DNA from: Romanomermis culicivorax | Taxonomy: Eukaryota > Nematoda > Enoplea > Mermithida > Mermithidae | Length of the DNA: 64,000 bases | NCBI GenBank assembly: GCA_963922205.1 | Contig: CAWUHX010000351.1 | Span: forward strand, 232,428-296,427 | Reading direction: 5' to 3' | Part shown: positions 24,738-47,658 of the stretch, in pieces | Position numbering within the stretch: position 1 is the stretch's first letter | Layout: the number at the start of each line of letters is the position of its first letter | Position numbers and translations under genes: made by a program | The notes under the pieces: generated by a model | Database searches by the model: none | The model's input: only the letters and a program-made list of their open reading frames with translations | What the model was told of the DNA's origin: nothing

Positions 24738-26613
24738 CAGGGCCGTTCTTGTGGTTTTAGCGGCCCTATGCGAACTCGGGTTTAACGGCCCTAAATTTTT
24801 TCAGTAATTATTAGACACCACGCAATTTTTAGGTATGTAATAGATGATTCACTACTTTACATACTTTAGAATATCTAAAAACGACACATAATTCCATTAT
24901 TACAAGATTTTATTCATTAAAAATAACACGTTTATGAACCGGTTGAATGACAACAATTCTGTATATGCTCAATGCATATTAGACGACATTACACAGTATA
25001 TAACTTATGTAATGCAATATTACCACATAACTCCTTAATAAAACGCCTGAAACAAGGAGTCTAGAGGTTTTTCCAAATGAAATTCTGACTTTTCGAGGTT
25101 TTCCAGGTCTTTTTTCTAGAATTTCCTGTTTTTTCGGAGCGAAATTCAATTGCTACATGATATGGTAAAAGTGTGTGTTCGATACATAGACCTGAGCAAT
25201 TTTCTATCAGCTAGATAATGCCGTCAGCAAACTACAAAACCAAAAACACCGACTAAAAATCAACCTTTTTTTGCAATCGTTGGCACAAAAAAGTGCAGTG
25301 TAGAAAAAACAGACACTTTACACAATAATGAAATGCGTGTGCTCGGATGCGCATTTCATAATTGTGTAAACTGTAAAGCACCCAAATTTTTCCCTTAATA
25401 GGAAAGATATTTTTAATACACATTTCTGCGCAAAGAAGCTTACTGCTGTTTGCGTACAAGTTAGACTGATTGATACCTATTAGTGACTAGGGATGGGACG
25501 GGTATCCGAGTCCGAGACCCCGGTTATCCAAGCATTTTTCCAAGTCCGAGTCCGACCTGCCAAGAATTTTAAGTCCGAGTCCGACCTGTCAAAAATTTCA
25601 AGTCCGAGTAACACCACCCATGTACACCTATAGTAGGGATGGGACGGGTATCCGAGTCCGAGAGCTCGGGTATCCGAGCATTTTTTCAAGTCCGAGTCCG
25701 ACCTGTCAAAAATTTCAAGTCCAAGTCCGATTGCACGAAAAATCCGGGTCCGTCCCATGCCTATTAGTGACATTAGCGTTTTGAGTAGTGTACTCATATG
25801 CATCTCAAGAGAGGTTTTAGTACCTGTTCTATCTCTACCCTACATACATTTTATGCGTCTAAAATGTAATATCTGAATCTCGTGATTAAATGGTCATCAA
25901 AACTTCAACTAAGTCTATGATAAACTAACGGTTGACGAAGTACAAAAATATTTCTCAGAGCATGTCATAGATTTTCCAGATTATTGTTATACTGAGAGAA
26001 TCGTTATTCTGAAACTATATCGTCATCATGCAGTCGACCACCAGATCAGGAAACAACTTGAAACTACAAGTGATGCTGAAAAATTTTCTTTTATATGCAG
26101 AAAAGTCAACATTTGAAACAAACCCTCACATCTTTTCGTCAGTAACTATCGGGTATTTAAAGCTTACAAAAAATTGATTTCGGACCTTAGCTTTTTTGCC
26201 TTTTTGACTATGCACAGCAAAATATAAAATTCTGATACGAAATGTATAGTATATGATTTAGTTGTAAACTGCCCACTATTGGCTTTTTTCATTCATTTTT
26301 CTAATGTTCTTTATTCCCTTTTGTAATGCTGCTATAATAACAATATTATGATTCTTATTTTAAACACATTTTTTCAATGCTCTGTAATTAACATGGAAAA
26401 TTCTTAAAACCAAAGAACATAGAATTTTCTGAAATTTATTTTAATTTCATCATGTGCAAAGAATGTTTGCATCAATTTTGTAATGTTTGCATACAAAAAT
26501 TAACAATTTTATTAAAGGTCAATAAAAAGGCATTCTTCAAGCATACACTAGAAAATTTTTAGTGGTACTGGGTGGGCGCCCATTCCGCCCCCCCCCCGCC
26601 AAGAATGGCCCTG
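24738..26613. mobile_element. hAT-type element, no intact transposase
   Basis: An exact 8-bp duplication ATAGTTCG (24730-24737 and 26614-26621) flanks ends CAGGGCCGTTCTTG and AAGAATGGCCCTG, which are inverted with two mismatches. The size is 1876 bp including a nested MITE (25488-25763). No transposase motif was recognised. The right end carries a C-rich run like those in the other short GC-ended elements of this window. Confidence 0.85.
25488..25763. mobile_element. hAT-type MITE nested in the previous element
   Basis: The 8-bp duplication TTAGTGAC (25480-25487 and 25764-25771) flanks ends TAGGGATGGGACGG and CCGTCCCATGCCTA. The interior is a simple array of CCGAGTCCGACC and TCAAAAATTTCAAG units. 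A second TAGGGATGGGACGGG start lies near 25632, so the element contains a partial tandem duplication of itself. Confidence 0.8.
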
Positions 26614-26621
26614 ATAGTTCG

Positions 26622-28234
26622 TACAACAGTCCTCGACACCACCTATACAACTTTAGTTTCTCCTTAGCAGCCGAAATACCACTATAGAAGAAACTACCGA
26701 ACAAAGAATCCACAAGTGATTCAAGAGCAAGTTTAGTTGAGTTTCATGGTAGGTATTGGTAGAGACTAATTAATATACTTGAACAGTATATATTAACTGG
26801 TAAACAGCTCAACTAAAGATGAGCAAGCAAATTATTATTGAATAATACGCAGGCAAAAGACCTTTGGCTTTTCAATATTTTATTATAAAAGTGACACTTG
26901 TAGTAGCATACAAAACCAAAGACACGAGTGTACTGCTAACCTAATACTGACGTCAATGGCACATCATCAGATGATGAGTCACGTCACTGTGTCCAACGTG
27001 ACTTGGTTGTAATGTAACAACAGTACACTTTTTGATAAAGACGTGATGTACTATAGTTACATCGACACCAATGCAACCAAAGATTATAAAGATATCCCTC
27101 AACAAATTTTTGGTCTAAATATTATACGAACAATATCGACTTTTCTATTTGAATCAATTAAATACAAAAAACAAGGATTTCAGTTTCAAATCATAATCTG
27201 ACTGAATGAATGGATAAATTTCAGAATTTCTATCAATTTATCAGTCATTGACAATCCATAAAGTTTGCTGCGATAAAACAAATACACTATTTGGAGAAAA
27301 TTCGTTCACGTTCGGGCAAATGCAAGTAAGAAATATTATATTCAATGACTTGGGGGAAGTACCGACAAAATTTTGCGTTTTCAGCCTTCAAAATGTCTCG
27401 AAATCAAGCAAATTTAATGTTGAACCAGTGAAAAATTCTGTGCCAAGTGGCAGTAACACCCAAAAATTTTTGTGCCATTCCAAATTTTTTGTGTGCCAAA
27501 AACCATGTTTTGACATAAAAAATAACACTGTTTTAAACACTGCTTTTTCCCGTTGACTTTAGTGAATCGATGAATTCGCATTCTGTTTGGATAAAAGTTC
27601 ACATGTTTTCATTGCATCTGAAACTGCGCTTCAACTTCAATACAGGTTCTAGATTGAGTTTTTCAGAAAACGTTCAATTATATTTGCTAATCACTATTAC
27701 TGATTTGCCTAAACTTCAGCATTATGTCAAAACATCTGTTTTCAAATTACCTAAGTAGTGTCCAAGAGGTTAGAGCCGAAGCGAATTCCAATTCGAGCCA
27801 CAGTCATTCACTATGCAAAAGTGACAAACAGAATAAGGACATTGATGAAGTTGTTATTTGTGAAAACGGCGATTCTTGATTTTTCACAACAATTTTGTGC
27901 TTCTTTCTTTACTTTCTTTCTCCTCGAACTTTTTTCAGAAATTTTCCCAAAAAGCCCAAAAATTTGGTTGGTTGTCGAATCGTTTCGGTGGGTTTCAAGC
28001 CAAACAGGAGTCAGGAACCAGATGTATAGTACATTTATCTTGTACAAAATAGACAGAATGCAGTCAAAGTTGATTTTCAACCTTATTTCAGAGTCTACAC
28101 ACGTTTAGGACGTGCCAGTGTATCTGGCAAACCTGGAAGGTCAGAGAAAAAATATGCCTGGAACCACGGAAAGTCAGACAGTTTAAAAAAGTGCATTTTG
28201 GTGCGATATAGATGGTTTAAATCTCAAAATCTTC
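26622..28234. other. No gene seen; contains a relative of other local repeats
   Basis: AT-rich sequence without a supported gene. About 27110-27290 (including ATCAGTCATTGAC) is a direct relative of 18960-19130 and an inverted relative of 32150-32330. The block 27420-27520 shares TGTGCCATTCCAAATTTTT with 19310-19350. Plus-strand frames such as 27758-28108 show no domain. Confidence 0.4.
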
Positions 28235-28362
28235 TAGTGCATCGCGTTCATTGATTCTCTGATTGGTTGGTTGATTTCACGGTTGGTTTGTTCATTGATT
28301 CCCTGATTTGTTTGTTCCAGATCAGTTGATTTCCTGATTTGGTGCCTTAATTCATTCAATAA
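28235..28362 (+). repeat. Degenerate minisatellite, left part
   Basis: Imperfect units of the type TTGATTCCCTGATTGGTTGG. The array continues at 31340-31640 on the other side of the 28365-31337 element and was evidently split by that insertion. Confidence 0.65.
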
Positions 28363-28556
28363 TACAGTACGGGACAAATTCGTTGCAGCACCAGTAATCT
28401 TTTGGTGAATGTCTTGGCGATATACTGGGTCTTTACTGGCAGAAATTTCGAGATGAAATAGTGGATTACTGGTGCTTCACTAGTTGATAAATTTGGCGGC
28501 CATGACGCATTACTGGTGGATTACTGGTAACATACTTCAATAAAATATGTAGTAGG

Positions 28557-29420
28557 CAGGGCCGTGCGCAGGATTTTTTCATGGGAGGGCGGACTAGATT
28601 TTTTCACTGAATAGCCCCAGAAAATGTTGATCTTACGCGGATATACTGTGTGCGTCACCGTTTTTTTCCTCTAAGATTTTTTCCACATGAGAACCGGACC
28701 CAAAATTTTTTTTCTCATTTTCCAAAAATTTTCCACATTTTTAAAAACGCTTATAATGTGGCTACGGATCCTTTTTTATGCATTTTAGGAGCATACCCAA
28801 GCATTTTGTTGTATTTGTAGTCAGAAACCTGCAAAAATGAGGAAAAAAATTGAAAAAATTCTGGTTATGTTAGTCAAAATGAGCTCATGAAGAATATATT
28901 AAAATCAGACTGATGAAGCGTAATTTGCACGCGCCGGAAAAATTTTCGGGTTTTTGTATTCTAAAACGTTGAAAAATAAATCTCTCCATCAGATAATTCG
29001 TGAACAAATGTTTTGAAATCGCCTTCTAGAGTAATGTCTTCAATTTCCACCTTCAATAAACACAAAAGTTCAGATTGCAAACGTTAAAAAAATCCCAATC
29101 ATCGAGAGAAAAAATTGAGAGACTTGATGAAAAATCTCTATTTTCGGCGACATAATTGACTGTAAACGATTAGAAAATGAAACGAGCTAACTTGATTGAT
29201 AGAAACTGTTGATCATTAATTAGTAAGTCGAAGTAGATATGCTAACGGCCGCGCCTGATAGAATATAGTTATAATTATACCCATGACCGGCGCGAAGCGC
29301 CGGAAAATTTTGAGATTTTGACCTTTTAAAGTCCACCAAAACGCATGTTTTCGGCTTAGAGTTACTGCCTCAATGGGGGGGGGGCGGCTGCCCCCCCGCC
29401 CCCCCTTGCGCAAGGCCATG
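28557..29420. mobile_element. hAT-type non-autonomous element nested in the inverted repeat
   Basis: The exact 8-bp duplication GTAGTAGG (28549-28556 and 29421-29428) flanks ends CAGGGCCGTGCGCA and TGCGCAAGGCCATG, which are inverted with a few mismatches. Most of its interior (28660-29350) is a deleted direct copy of 17504-18420, including a GGCGC palindrome near 29287. It splits the left arm of the Tc1/mariner-type element. Confidence 0.85.
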
Positions 29421-29630
29421 GTAGTAGGCATACTATTTATATGCAAGTAATCAATACAATGTCTGTAATTTTAGCCTTCTATCTGTTTTGCGTTTTTCTC
29501 CTCCACAAAAATACAGGCGTCCGCCATCTTCGTGAATATAAATGAAGCAAAAAGGAGAAATCGCGTTTTATTGTGGGCGTTCTGCCACTTAGCATTAAAG
29601 CTACTGTACAATTTTAGTGAAATTAGACTG

Positions 29631-29708
29631 ACACTGCATGGATCAATGTAGTGACACTGCATGGATCAATGTAGTGCATGGATCAATGTAGTATGGATCA
29701 ATGTAGTC
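29631..29708 (+). repeat. Short minisatellite
   Basis: Four copies of a unit ending GCATGGATCAATGTAGT with variable 5' parts, directly adjacent. Confidence 0.75.
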
Positions 29709-30119
29709 ATATATGTCTTGATTTATCCACCACTCATTTATTTGTATTTATCCGTTTTTATTTTGAATTGATAATTTTTCCAAAAGCAATCAAAATGTAC
29801 ATTTTTAATTCTACTATTACCGTATTACTTGAACTGATTTGTTTACACTTTACATGAAAAATAATAACTAAAATAGTATTGGTGCCTGAATTTACAGAAA
29901 ACTTCCATAAAGAAAGACTGTATCAGTCTCAGTTGATGAAATGTGCTTCTGGCCAAATCGAGACACATCAGAAATTAAATACCCGCTATTGTTTATACAC
30001 ATGAACATGATAGAACATCAACCTTTAAGTATATTTATTTGGAAAATTCGGGTTGAAAACTAGAAAGAATTATGATTTTTCTACATTTAAGAATAGATCA
30101 CATCTCAGTCATACATGTA

Positions 30120-30538
30120 ATTGGGGAGGGGAAGTGCTATGGGAACCCCCCCCCCCAGAAATCGTCGACCATATGGCTAGCCATTGGGCGACCGCTCCCC
30201 AGGATTTTCCAATCCAATGGCTAGCCATATGGTAGCCGTAGGGACCCCATACATTTGGTTGGAAAAATACTGAAAAATGTCAATTTTTTGACAAAAAACG
30301 TCAATTTTTGAACGAAAAAAGATAAAAATTTGAATTTTCTTGGGGCTTCGCGCCATGGATACATTTTTCGGACTTTTTAGGGAAAAATTACTATTTTTTG
30401 AACTATTTTTCGGACTTTTTCGTGAAAAAATCAAATTTTTTTTCTTGAGAGACCCCTCCCCCCAAAATTTTGGAATTACTGACCCCCGGCCAAAAAAAAG
30501 TCGCCCAACCCCCCCCCCCCCAGACCTCGGGGCTCCGT
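30120..30538. mobile_element. C-rich non-autonomous element at a TACATGTA target
   Basis: TACATGTA flanks both ends exactly (30112-30119 and 30539-30546). The right end, read outward-in on the other strand, is ACGGAGCCCCGAGG. This matches the left end of the WDR5 intron 2 element (ATGGAGCTCCGAGC). C runs of 11-14 bases lie near both ends. The interior has a GCTAGCCAT inverted pair and no ORF of note. Confidence 0.65.
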
Positions 30539-31339
30539 TACATGTATGATCTCAGTATGCTCCAAACTTTAATGCACACCTATAATCGTCTTTTTGATGA
30601 AAGCTAAAAATAGCTTTCGCTATGGTTCTCAAAAGGAACCATAAGCATAACGAACTAAAGATATTTTGTCAAAAAAACTCTTCGCATGGACTGTCATTTG
30701 CCTGAACACAGCCTGCTCAATGTTCACCTTTCCCAAATAGGAACCCGAAAAGAATTTAAAAAGAAAACAAAAGTCACACAAAAACTGCACAAATTCCTTC
30801 TATCTGAAAATTGATGGTCATACTCTTTCCGATTTGTTGACATTATAGTATGCATCTTGAAACTCGTCTAAACTAAAACCTACAAAGCAAGTATCAGTTC
30901 ATATTTAACTAGAAGTATTCAGTAGCTGAAATGCTCAGTGGCTGAAATGGTCACAATAAAAGCCCATTCCTCCTTTCTGGTCTTTTTTTGTTACACAACT
31001 TTTAGGCGAGAAAACAACTAAATGCTTTTCGATTCATTAATATTCATGAGGATGGCGGACGTCCGTATTTTTGTTAAGGAGAAAAACGCAAAGCAGAATG
31101 AAGGCCAAAACTACGGACATTGTATTGATTACTTGCGTATCAATAGTATGCGTGTATTTTATTGAAGTATGTTACCAGTAATCCACCAGTAATGCGTCAT
31201 GGCCGCCAAACTTGTCAACTAGTAAAGCACCAGTAATCCACTATTTCATCTCGAAATTTCTACCAGTAAAGACCCAGTATATCGCCAAGACATTCACCAA
31301 AAGATTACTGGTGCTGCAACGAATTTGTCCCGTACTGTA

Positions 31340-31640
31340 TGTTCGTTGATTCCCTAGTTGATTGATTATCGATTCCCTGATTAGTTGTTTGATTTCCTGG
31401 TTGGTTGGCTTGCTAATTCCCTGATTGGTCGGTTGATTTCCTGATTGATTTGTTTTCCCAGTCTGGTTAGTTGATTACCTGATAAGTGGTTGGTCGGTTA
31501 ATTCCGTGGCTGATTGGTTCATTGATTTTGGTTTTTGTTGGCTGATATCCTAATTGCTTTTTTGATTGACGAATTGTCCCCAGATAAGTTGGTTGGTTGG
31601 TTTATTTCCTTGTTGGTTGATTATCTAGTGGTCGATGGTC
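31340..31640 (+). repeat. Degenerate minisatellite, right part
   Basis: This continues the GATTCCCTGATTGGTTG-type array of 28235-28362 beyond the inserted element. Units are about 16-20 bp and poorly conserved. Confidence 0.6.
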
Positions 31641-43164
<11,524 letters not shown>

Positions 43165-43444
43165 TGATTGCTGTTTTTGATTTTAAAATTTTTGTGTATA
43201 TTTTGTTATTTAGTAAATTCTTCCAAACTAAAAATGATATGAATGGCGTGGTGCCCATGCATAGCTCAGCACTGAGCTCCGTTCATTTTGAAATGATCGT
43301 CAGTAGGCAGCGAACAGAACTGGCTAAGAATTTCAACATGCCAAAATTTCTCGAGTTGCATTCAGGTATCGAGGTAGTTCTAGTATGATGTTTTCTATAT
43401 TGATTTTGGTCGTTTTCATTGAGGAACTTTGCCTTTTCCTAAAG

Positions 43445-43450
43445 AATAAA
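43445..43450 (+). terminator. Candidate WDR5 polyadenylation signal
   Basis: AATAAA about 280 bases after the WDR5 stop codon and before the next mobile element. A T-rich stretch follows. This is the only canonical hexamer I saw between the stop and 43.7 kb. Confidence 0.4.
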
Positions 43451-43737
43451 GTTTCCACTGAACAAAAATCTCCCATTCTATCTTTTTCATAGGAATATCC
43501 CTCATAGTTTCGCTGTGCCTTCCATTTTAGATTAGATGAGCTAAGTAATAAAATGATGAAAAATAGAAACATCTTTCGAAAAAAACTAGGCAATGTTGAA
43601 TTTTCTAAGTTACAGAGTTCGAATCAAAGCAGAAAAGTATTCAAGGCTTCCAACTTTTGAATCTCAAGCTAGATTTGCAAGATGACAGTGTGGCCCGGAA
43701 TAAGGCAATTTTTTTATAGTTTATTCTTCAAAAATGT

Positions 43738-43890
43738 AAGGGCCATTTATACTTGCCTTTTTCGACGGAATGCAATCGAGGGAACGCAAAGCGTCGGTCA
43801 TTTTCCTCAAAATTGAAGTTGTCCTTTCCATGCATGCACATGGGGGGTTTGACCTCATCAGATTCTTTCTGACCACAGCAATGATTGTGG
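43738..43890. mobile_element. Truncated copy of the palindromic MITE
   Basis: It starts GGGCCATTTATACTTGCC then TTTTTCGACGGAATGC, like the copy at 16059, but the opposite inverted end is missing. The LTR element at 43908 begins shortly after its broken end. Confidence 0.55.
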
Positions 43891-43907
43891 AGGTGAAGGA
43901 ATATGGG

Positions 43908-44409
43908 TGTAACGACCAGATTTTGTGAAGCACTTTACTTTAACCAATTGGACGTTACGGCGGAAACGGCTATAACGGAGCGAGGGGAATGGAATATGGG
44001 GGGTACACAGATAATACTAATCCACGGCTGCTTTGAGACGTCGACAACAATAAACGGGAAACGCAGCGAGCTACAACAATGGCTTGACTGCTTCCAAAAA
44101 AAGGGATGCTCGCTCACGATGTAAAAACGCTTGCAAATAAACGGGGCGCGGGAATCGAAAATCGAGAATTACACTACCAGGCGAAACTAACCCTCAAAAA
44201 TTCGCGTCCGGGACGCGTCCTGGACGCGAATTTTTGTAATAAAATAAAAAATAAAATAAAGTACTTCATGTAATTTTATAGGAATGTTTGGGTGTGAATC
44301 CCAGACACCCTTGAGACGATAAAATGTGAAAATGAAATAATATTTAATAAATGTCTATCACATACAGTATGCTACATATTTACAGTATTGCTTTAGCAGG
44401 TACGTTACA
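43908..44409 (-). repeat. 3' LTR of the old minus-strand element
   Basis: 502 bp, with perfect TGTAACG...CGTTACA termini. It contains AATAAA-type hexamers and a strong palindrome at about 44198-44237 (AAATTCGCGTCC...GGACGCGAATTT) that the other LTR lacks. In its place the 5' LTR has about 430 bp of different sequence. Confidence 0.85.
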
Positions 44410-44424
44410 TTTCTCTCCTTCCGG
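44410..44424 (-). other. Polypurine tract of the old element
   Basis: Read on the minus strand, CCGGAAGGAGAGAAA directly abuts the TGTAACG start of the 3' LTR. This is the expected plus-strand primer site. It lies only 16 bases after the stop codon of the integrase tail. Confidence 0.8.
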
Positions 44425-44440
44425 AGTTGAACGTCCTCGT

Positions 44441-45667
44441 TCAAGGCTTCCGAGGGTAGAACGGGGTTGTCTTGTTTACATGTACCGTAAATGTGATATT
44501 CTTAGTGGGGTGTTTGAGTGTAACGTTGGGGTACATGAAATTTGTAACTGTATAGGGCCCGTTTTGGCGAGGGAGGAATTTGGGAGTCAGCCCTTGTTTA
44601 TACGAATGATTTTTGTAGAGAATAAGATCACCTGCCTTGTAATGGATGTTCTGTACATGCTTGTTATACTGAAGGATATAGTGATCTTGGGCTTTTTGTA
44701 AATTTTGCCATACTAGATCAAGGTGACGCTGTGCCTGTCTGCATAATTCACCATATACGTTTTTGAAATTTTGGATTTCAAATTCCTGGATTTTGTCTGC
44801 TAGATAGATTAGTTTTGCATTAATGGGTTCAAAATCGTAGAGTGTAGTATGGGTTTCGTTGATTTTTGGGGTTAGAAATGCGTCATGGTGTGGTGTGCTT
44901 TTATCTAACTGTACAACAATGCCCTGTTCAGTTAGGGCACTGTCTTGGATTTCTGGGCAGTTGGGGTTCGAAAAGAGTGTGTTTTTGACGGAGAATGCAC
45001 CTTGTAGCTCTTCTATTATCATGTGGGTTTGCGTCAGTCTAATGGGATGTGTATTTTTGTATTCGAAAGGGCATAAGTTTTCGAATGCTGTTTCGTTCCA
45101 GATAATAGATCCGTCGGTTGTGACACAATGGCCTGATGTTGGTTTGCATGACCCTAGGTCACGTAGTGTACCTGTCATAGATTTTCCATTCCAAGATGCT
45201 ATTTGTCCTATTTCTATGATGACGTTAGTGACCGACGTACAGTGGTCTGTACAACATTATGTGTATTCTACGCTTAGGGAGTTGTTTGTTGACCAAAACC
45301 CTGGTTGAGTTTCGTATAATTTTTGACCCTTTTGTTCTTTGGCTATATCGATTGCCTTACAAACATGCGGGGTTAGATTCTGCATTTCGGTTTGGTCGAA
45401 GACAATGCCTGTTGTGCCAAAAAATCCTGTATTAGTACAAATTTTGCGTTTGCGAACACTGCATTTGTATGCATCTGTAATGTGAGGTTTAGTGGAGGGG
45501 ATATAGATTTTTCCGAATGTCTGTACTGGTTTGTCTACTGTAGAAGAGGGCATGCATGATACAAGTTTTGGTATGCTGACTGAGTGACCGCTCAATGAAG
45601 TTCCACACATCTGAAATTGGGCACTACACGATGTGGGGATTATTATACAAAGAAATATACAAAACAT
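44441..45667 (-). pseudogene. Envelope-like glycoprotein fused by deletion to an integrase C-terminus
   Basis: The single minus-strand frame of 409 codons starts with ATG at 45667. A hydrophobic signal peptide (about residues 1-17) is followed by a Cys-rich ectodomain with KICTNTGFFG. The frame is interrupted by one TAA at 45257-45259, just before a CC pair. It continues through SCKPTSGHC and Asn-glycosylation sites to about 44715. From there the sequence is integrase C-terminal: HYKAGDLILY, GLTPKFLP and NGPYTVTN (GPY module), ending at 44441. The fusion, relative to the 49203 element, removes the env transmembrane part, both proteases, RT, RNase H and the integrase core. The ectodomain is homologous to the env-like segment at about 56.9-57.9 kb. 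Confidence 0.75.
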
Positions 45668-47415
45668 CGGCCAATACGATGGTTTAGTGGAGGGGGCGGG
45701 GCACTGTATATTTTCGTTCTGGCTGGTTTGGCGTGGCTGTTGTTGGTGTTTTTCGGTTTTGGGCTGGGGGGTGGCCCGTTTGCAATCTGAATGGTCTGTA
45801 AAGTTTTAGAAGTTGAGTCATGGGATGGGGTTTGGATTTGCTTACTTGTGGGGGTTGGTAATAGTGCTTGGCGGGGGCGGAATTGGTAGGGTTCGGGGGT
45901 CAGGCCTTGGAGAAGGGACAACTAGTTATGGCCTGTTTTCGAAGGAGTTTCGGGGGCGGTGGGTGACTTGGTGTCTTGTTTTCGGAGGATCTTGTAGTCT
46001 GCCAGTATGGTATGTGGCAATTTTTCGATTTTGGCAGCTTCGGGGGTGGGGGGTGGTGACATGGCGCACCAATCAGGTACATCCAGGTCGAGGTCGTACT
46101 CCACCTGACTACGTCGGTGGGTAGTGGGCATAATGGTTCCTAAAGTAGTCTGAGGGCCGTTAGTTATGGCGGGTAAAGTTGAGTAGAATGCAGGGTCATC
46201 AATGTCCATGAGGGGTTGGGGTTGCATGTACTCAATGCAATTTTGAATATTACGACTTTGTTGATTTGGACAGTATCTGCATGTATGACCTCTCTGCTTG
46301 CATAGAAAACATTGAAAATTTGAGTAGGGTTTTGAAATGCAGTTATCAGATCTATGTCCTGTCTGGTAGAAGTCGATGCATCGACTTTTACAATCACGGG
46401 TACTGTCATTACGAAAACAAATTTCACATGATTTTCAGGGGGCTACTGATTTACAATTACGAGCTACGTGTCCGAGTTGTCCACACTGAAAGCATGTGGG
46501 TTGCCTAGGAGTAGTATTGTTCCTATAAGCATTATTCCTGCTGAAAGTATTGTTACTGAAACTGTTGTAGTTACTCTGTTGTGAGGGTTGAGGTTTTTGT
46601 TTGATCTGCAACTGTAAATCTTTCACTTCTTGTTCTAATTGATGCTAAAGGTCCTGTTGGCCTGTATTTTTGGTTAGGGAAAAGATGGGTTTGGGTTTTG
46701 GGGGTATAAATGGAAGGGCGTTGGACTTTAACTCATTTCTAAGGATTTGCTGTTCAATGTAAGCTGCTTCCTCTGACATTTCTTTTAGGGTCGCAAACCG
46801 TCTATACTTAATTGCTTCCCTGATTTCGTTTTGCATGCCTTCTACAAAGAGGGGTTTTATGATCATTTCTTGTGCGTCTGTGTTAAAGTTAGGGTAGGCG
46901 AGGGTTGCGAGGTGTTCTAGATCAAAGAAAAATTCAGTTGCTGTTTCTGATCATTTTTGTTTTCTTTTGCGTAAAAATTGTTGATGTAGCTCATTATCTC
47001 CATTGTTTGGGAAAAAAGCCTGTAATGCTACTTTATACTGCTCCTATGCGTGGAGAGGGTTTTCGGAATTGGCTAGACTTTTGAATTTTGCTAACGCGGC
47101 TCCTCCTAAATGAATCTCTAAACATGCCAACTTTAACTGTGTGTCTGTATCTTTCATGCCTTGGAGTGCCATGAAATGTTCTAAACGCTTATTCCATTCA
47201 CCAAAATGTTGGGTCAGGCCGCCTGTAAATACTGTAGGTTTCGCTTAAAAATTATTTGTCATGTTATTACGAATGTTTGCTGTTCTTAGATCGTCAATCA
47301 GGGTAGGGTTTACTGTATTCTGATTCAATTGTGTGCGCACGGTACAAAAATGTTCAGAAAATAAATCGTTTATCTGTTCTGTAATGATTTCTCCTAAATG
47401 ATCTTGGTGGGTCAT
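45643..47415 (-). pseudogene. Gag and linker frame with three Cys/His knuckles and six nonsense codons
   Basis: One unbroken register of 591 codons runs from ATG at 47415 to 45643. Its N-terminal half matches the Gag at 54339 (helical start, LEHLATLAYP, FVEGMQNEIREAIKYR). Then come three zinc-knuckle motifs: CFQCGQLGHVARNC, a central degenerate one, and CFLCKQRGHTCRYC. A Pro-rich linker follows (LDVPDWCAMSPPP). There are six in-frame stops (TAA, TAG, TGA, TAG, TGA, TAG) but no frameshift. The frame overlaps the env start by about 25 bases in another register. Gag would package the RNA; here it cannot be made whole. Confidence 0.75.
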
Positions 47416-47640
47416 TCTTGGTTTATGCTGGGATTTCTGCTTAAATGCTCCAATTTTTGCTTGACGCTGTATTCGTACAAATGTATCGCTTAATGTTTCC
47501 TTGGAGGGGATTTCCAGTTTCCTTTCTACGAATATCTGTCTTACTGTAGAAATAATTACTACTGTATTATCTAATGCTTTGGGATGCCCGGATAAGAGTA
47601 CACCTATTTGGGGGCAGGGAGTTCCAGTGGTTAATGGTAT

Positions 47641-47658
47641 GGTACGGTCACCAAAATA
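47641..47658 (-). other. Candidate primer-binding site of the old element
   Basis: On the minus strand the sequence just inside the 5' LTR reads TATTT then TGGTGACCGTACC. TGGTGACC fits the complement of a tRNA 3' end (a Trp-type end is possible). The 5-base gap after the LTR is common in Ty3/gypsy elements. The tRNA is not assigned. Confidence 0.4.

Larger units (their letters stand above)
28365..31337. mobile_element. Tc1/mariner-type element with ~300-bp terminal inverted repeats
   Basis: The ends CAGTACGGGACAAATTCG and CGAATTTGTCCCGTACTG are perfect inverted repeats flanked by TA on both sides (28363-28364 and 31338-31339). The inverted match extends about 180 bp (28365-28548 against about 31150-31337), is interrupted by a nested hAT element, and resumes at 29421-29545 against 31025-31150. 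The original inverted repeats were therefore about 300 bp. No transposase remains inside. The interior holds a minisatellite (29631-29708) and a 419-bp C-rich element (30120-30538). Confidence 0.8.

Noticed and set aside
27758-28108. Overlapping plus and minus ORFs of 116 and 89 codons
   Set aside because: No motif, signal or homology; AT-rich region where such frames arise by chance.
44351-45308. Plus-strand ORFs (44351-44701, 44859-45308)
   Set aside because: They are antisense shadows of the env-integrase frame, which has clear homology on the minus strand.
45643-47415. Recoding of stop codons in the old gag frame
   Set aside because: All three stop codons occur, at six scattered places, and none shares a position with the stop of the young element; ordinary decay explains them.
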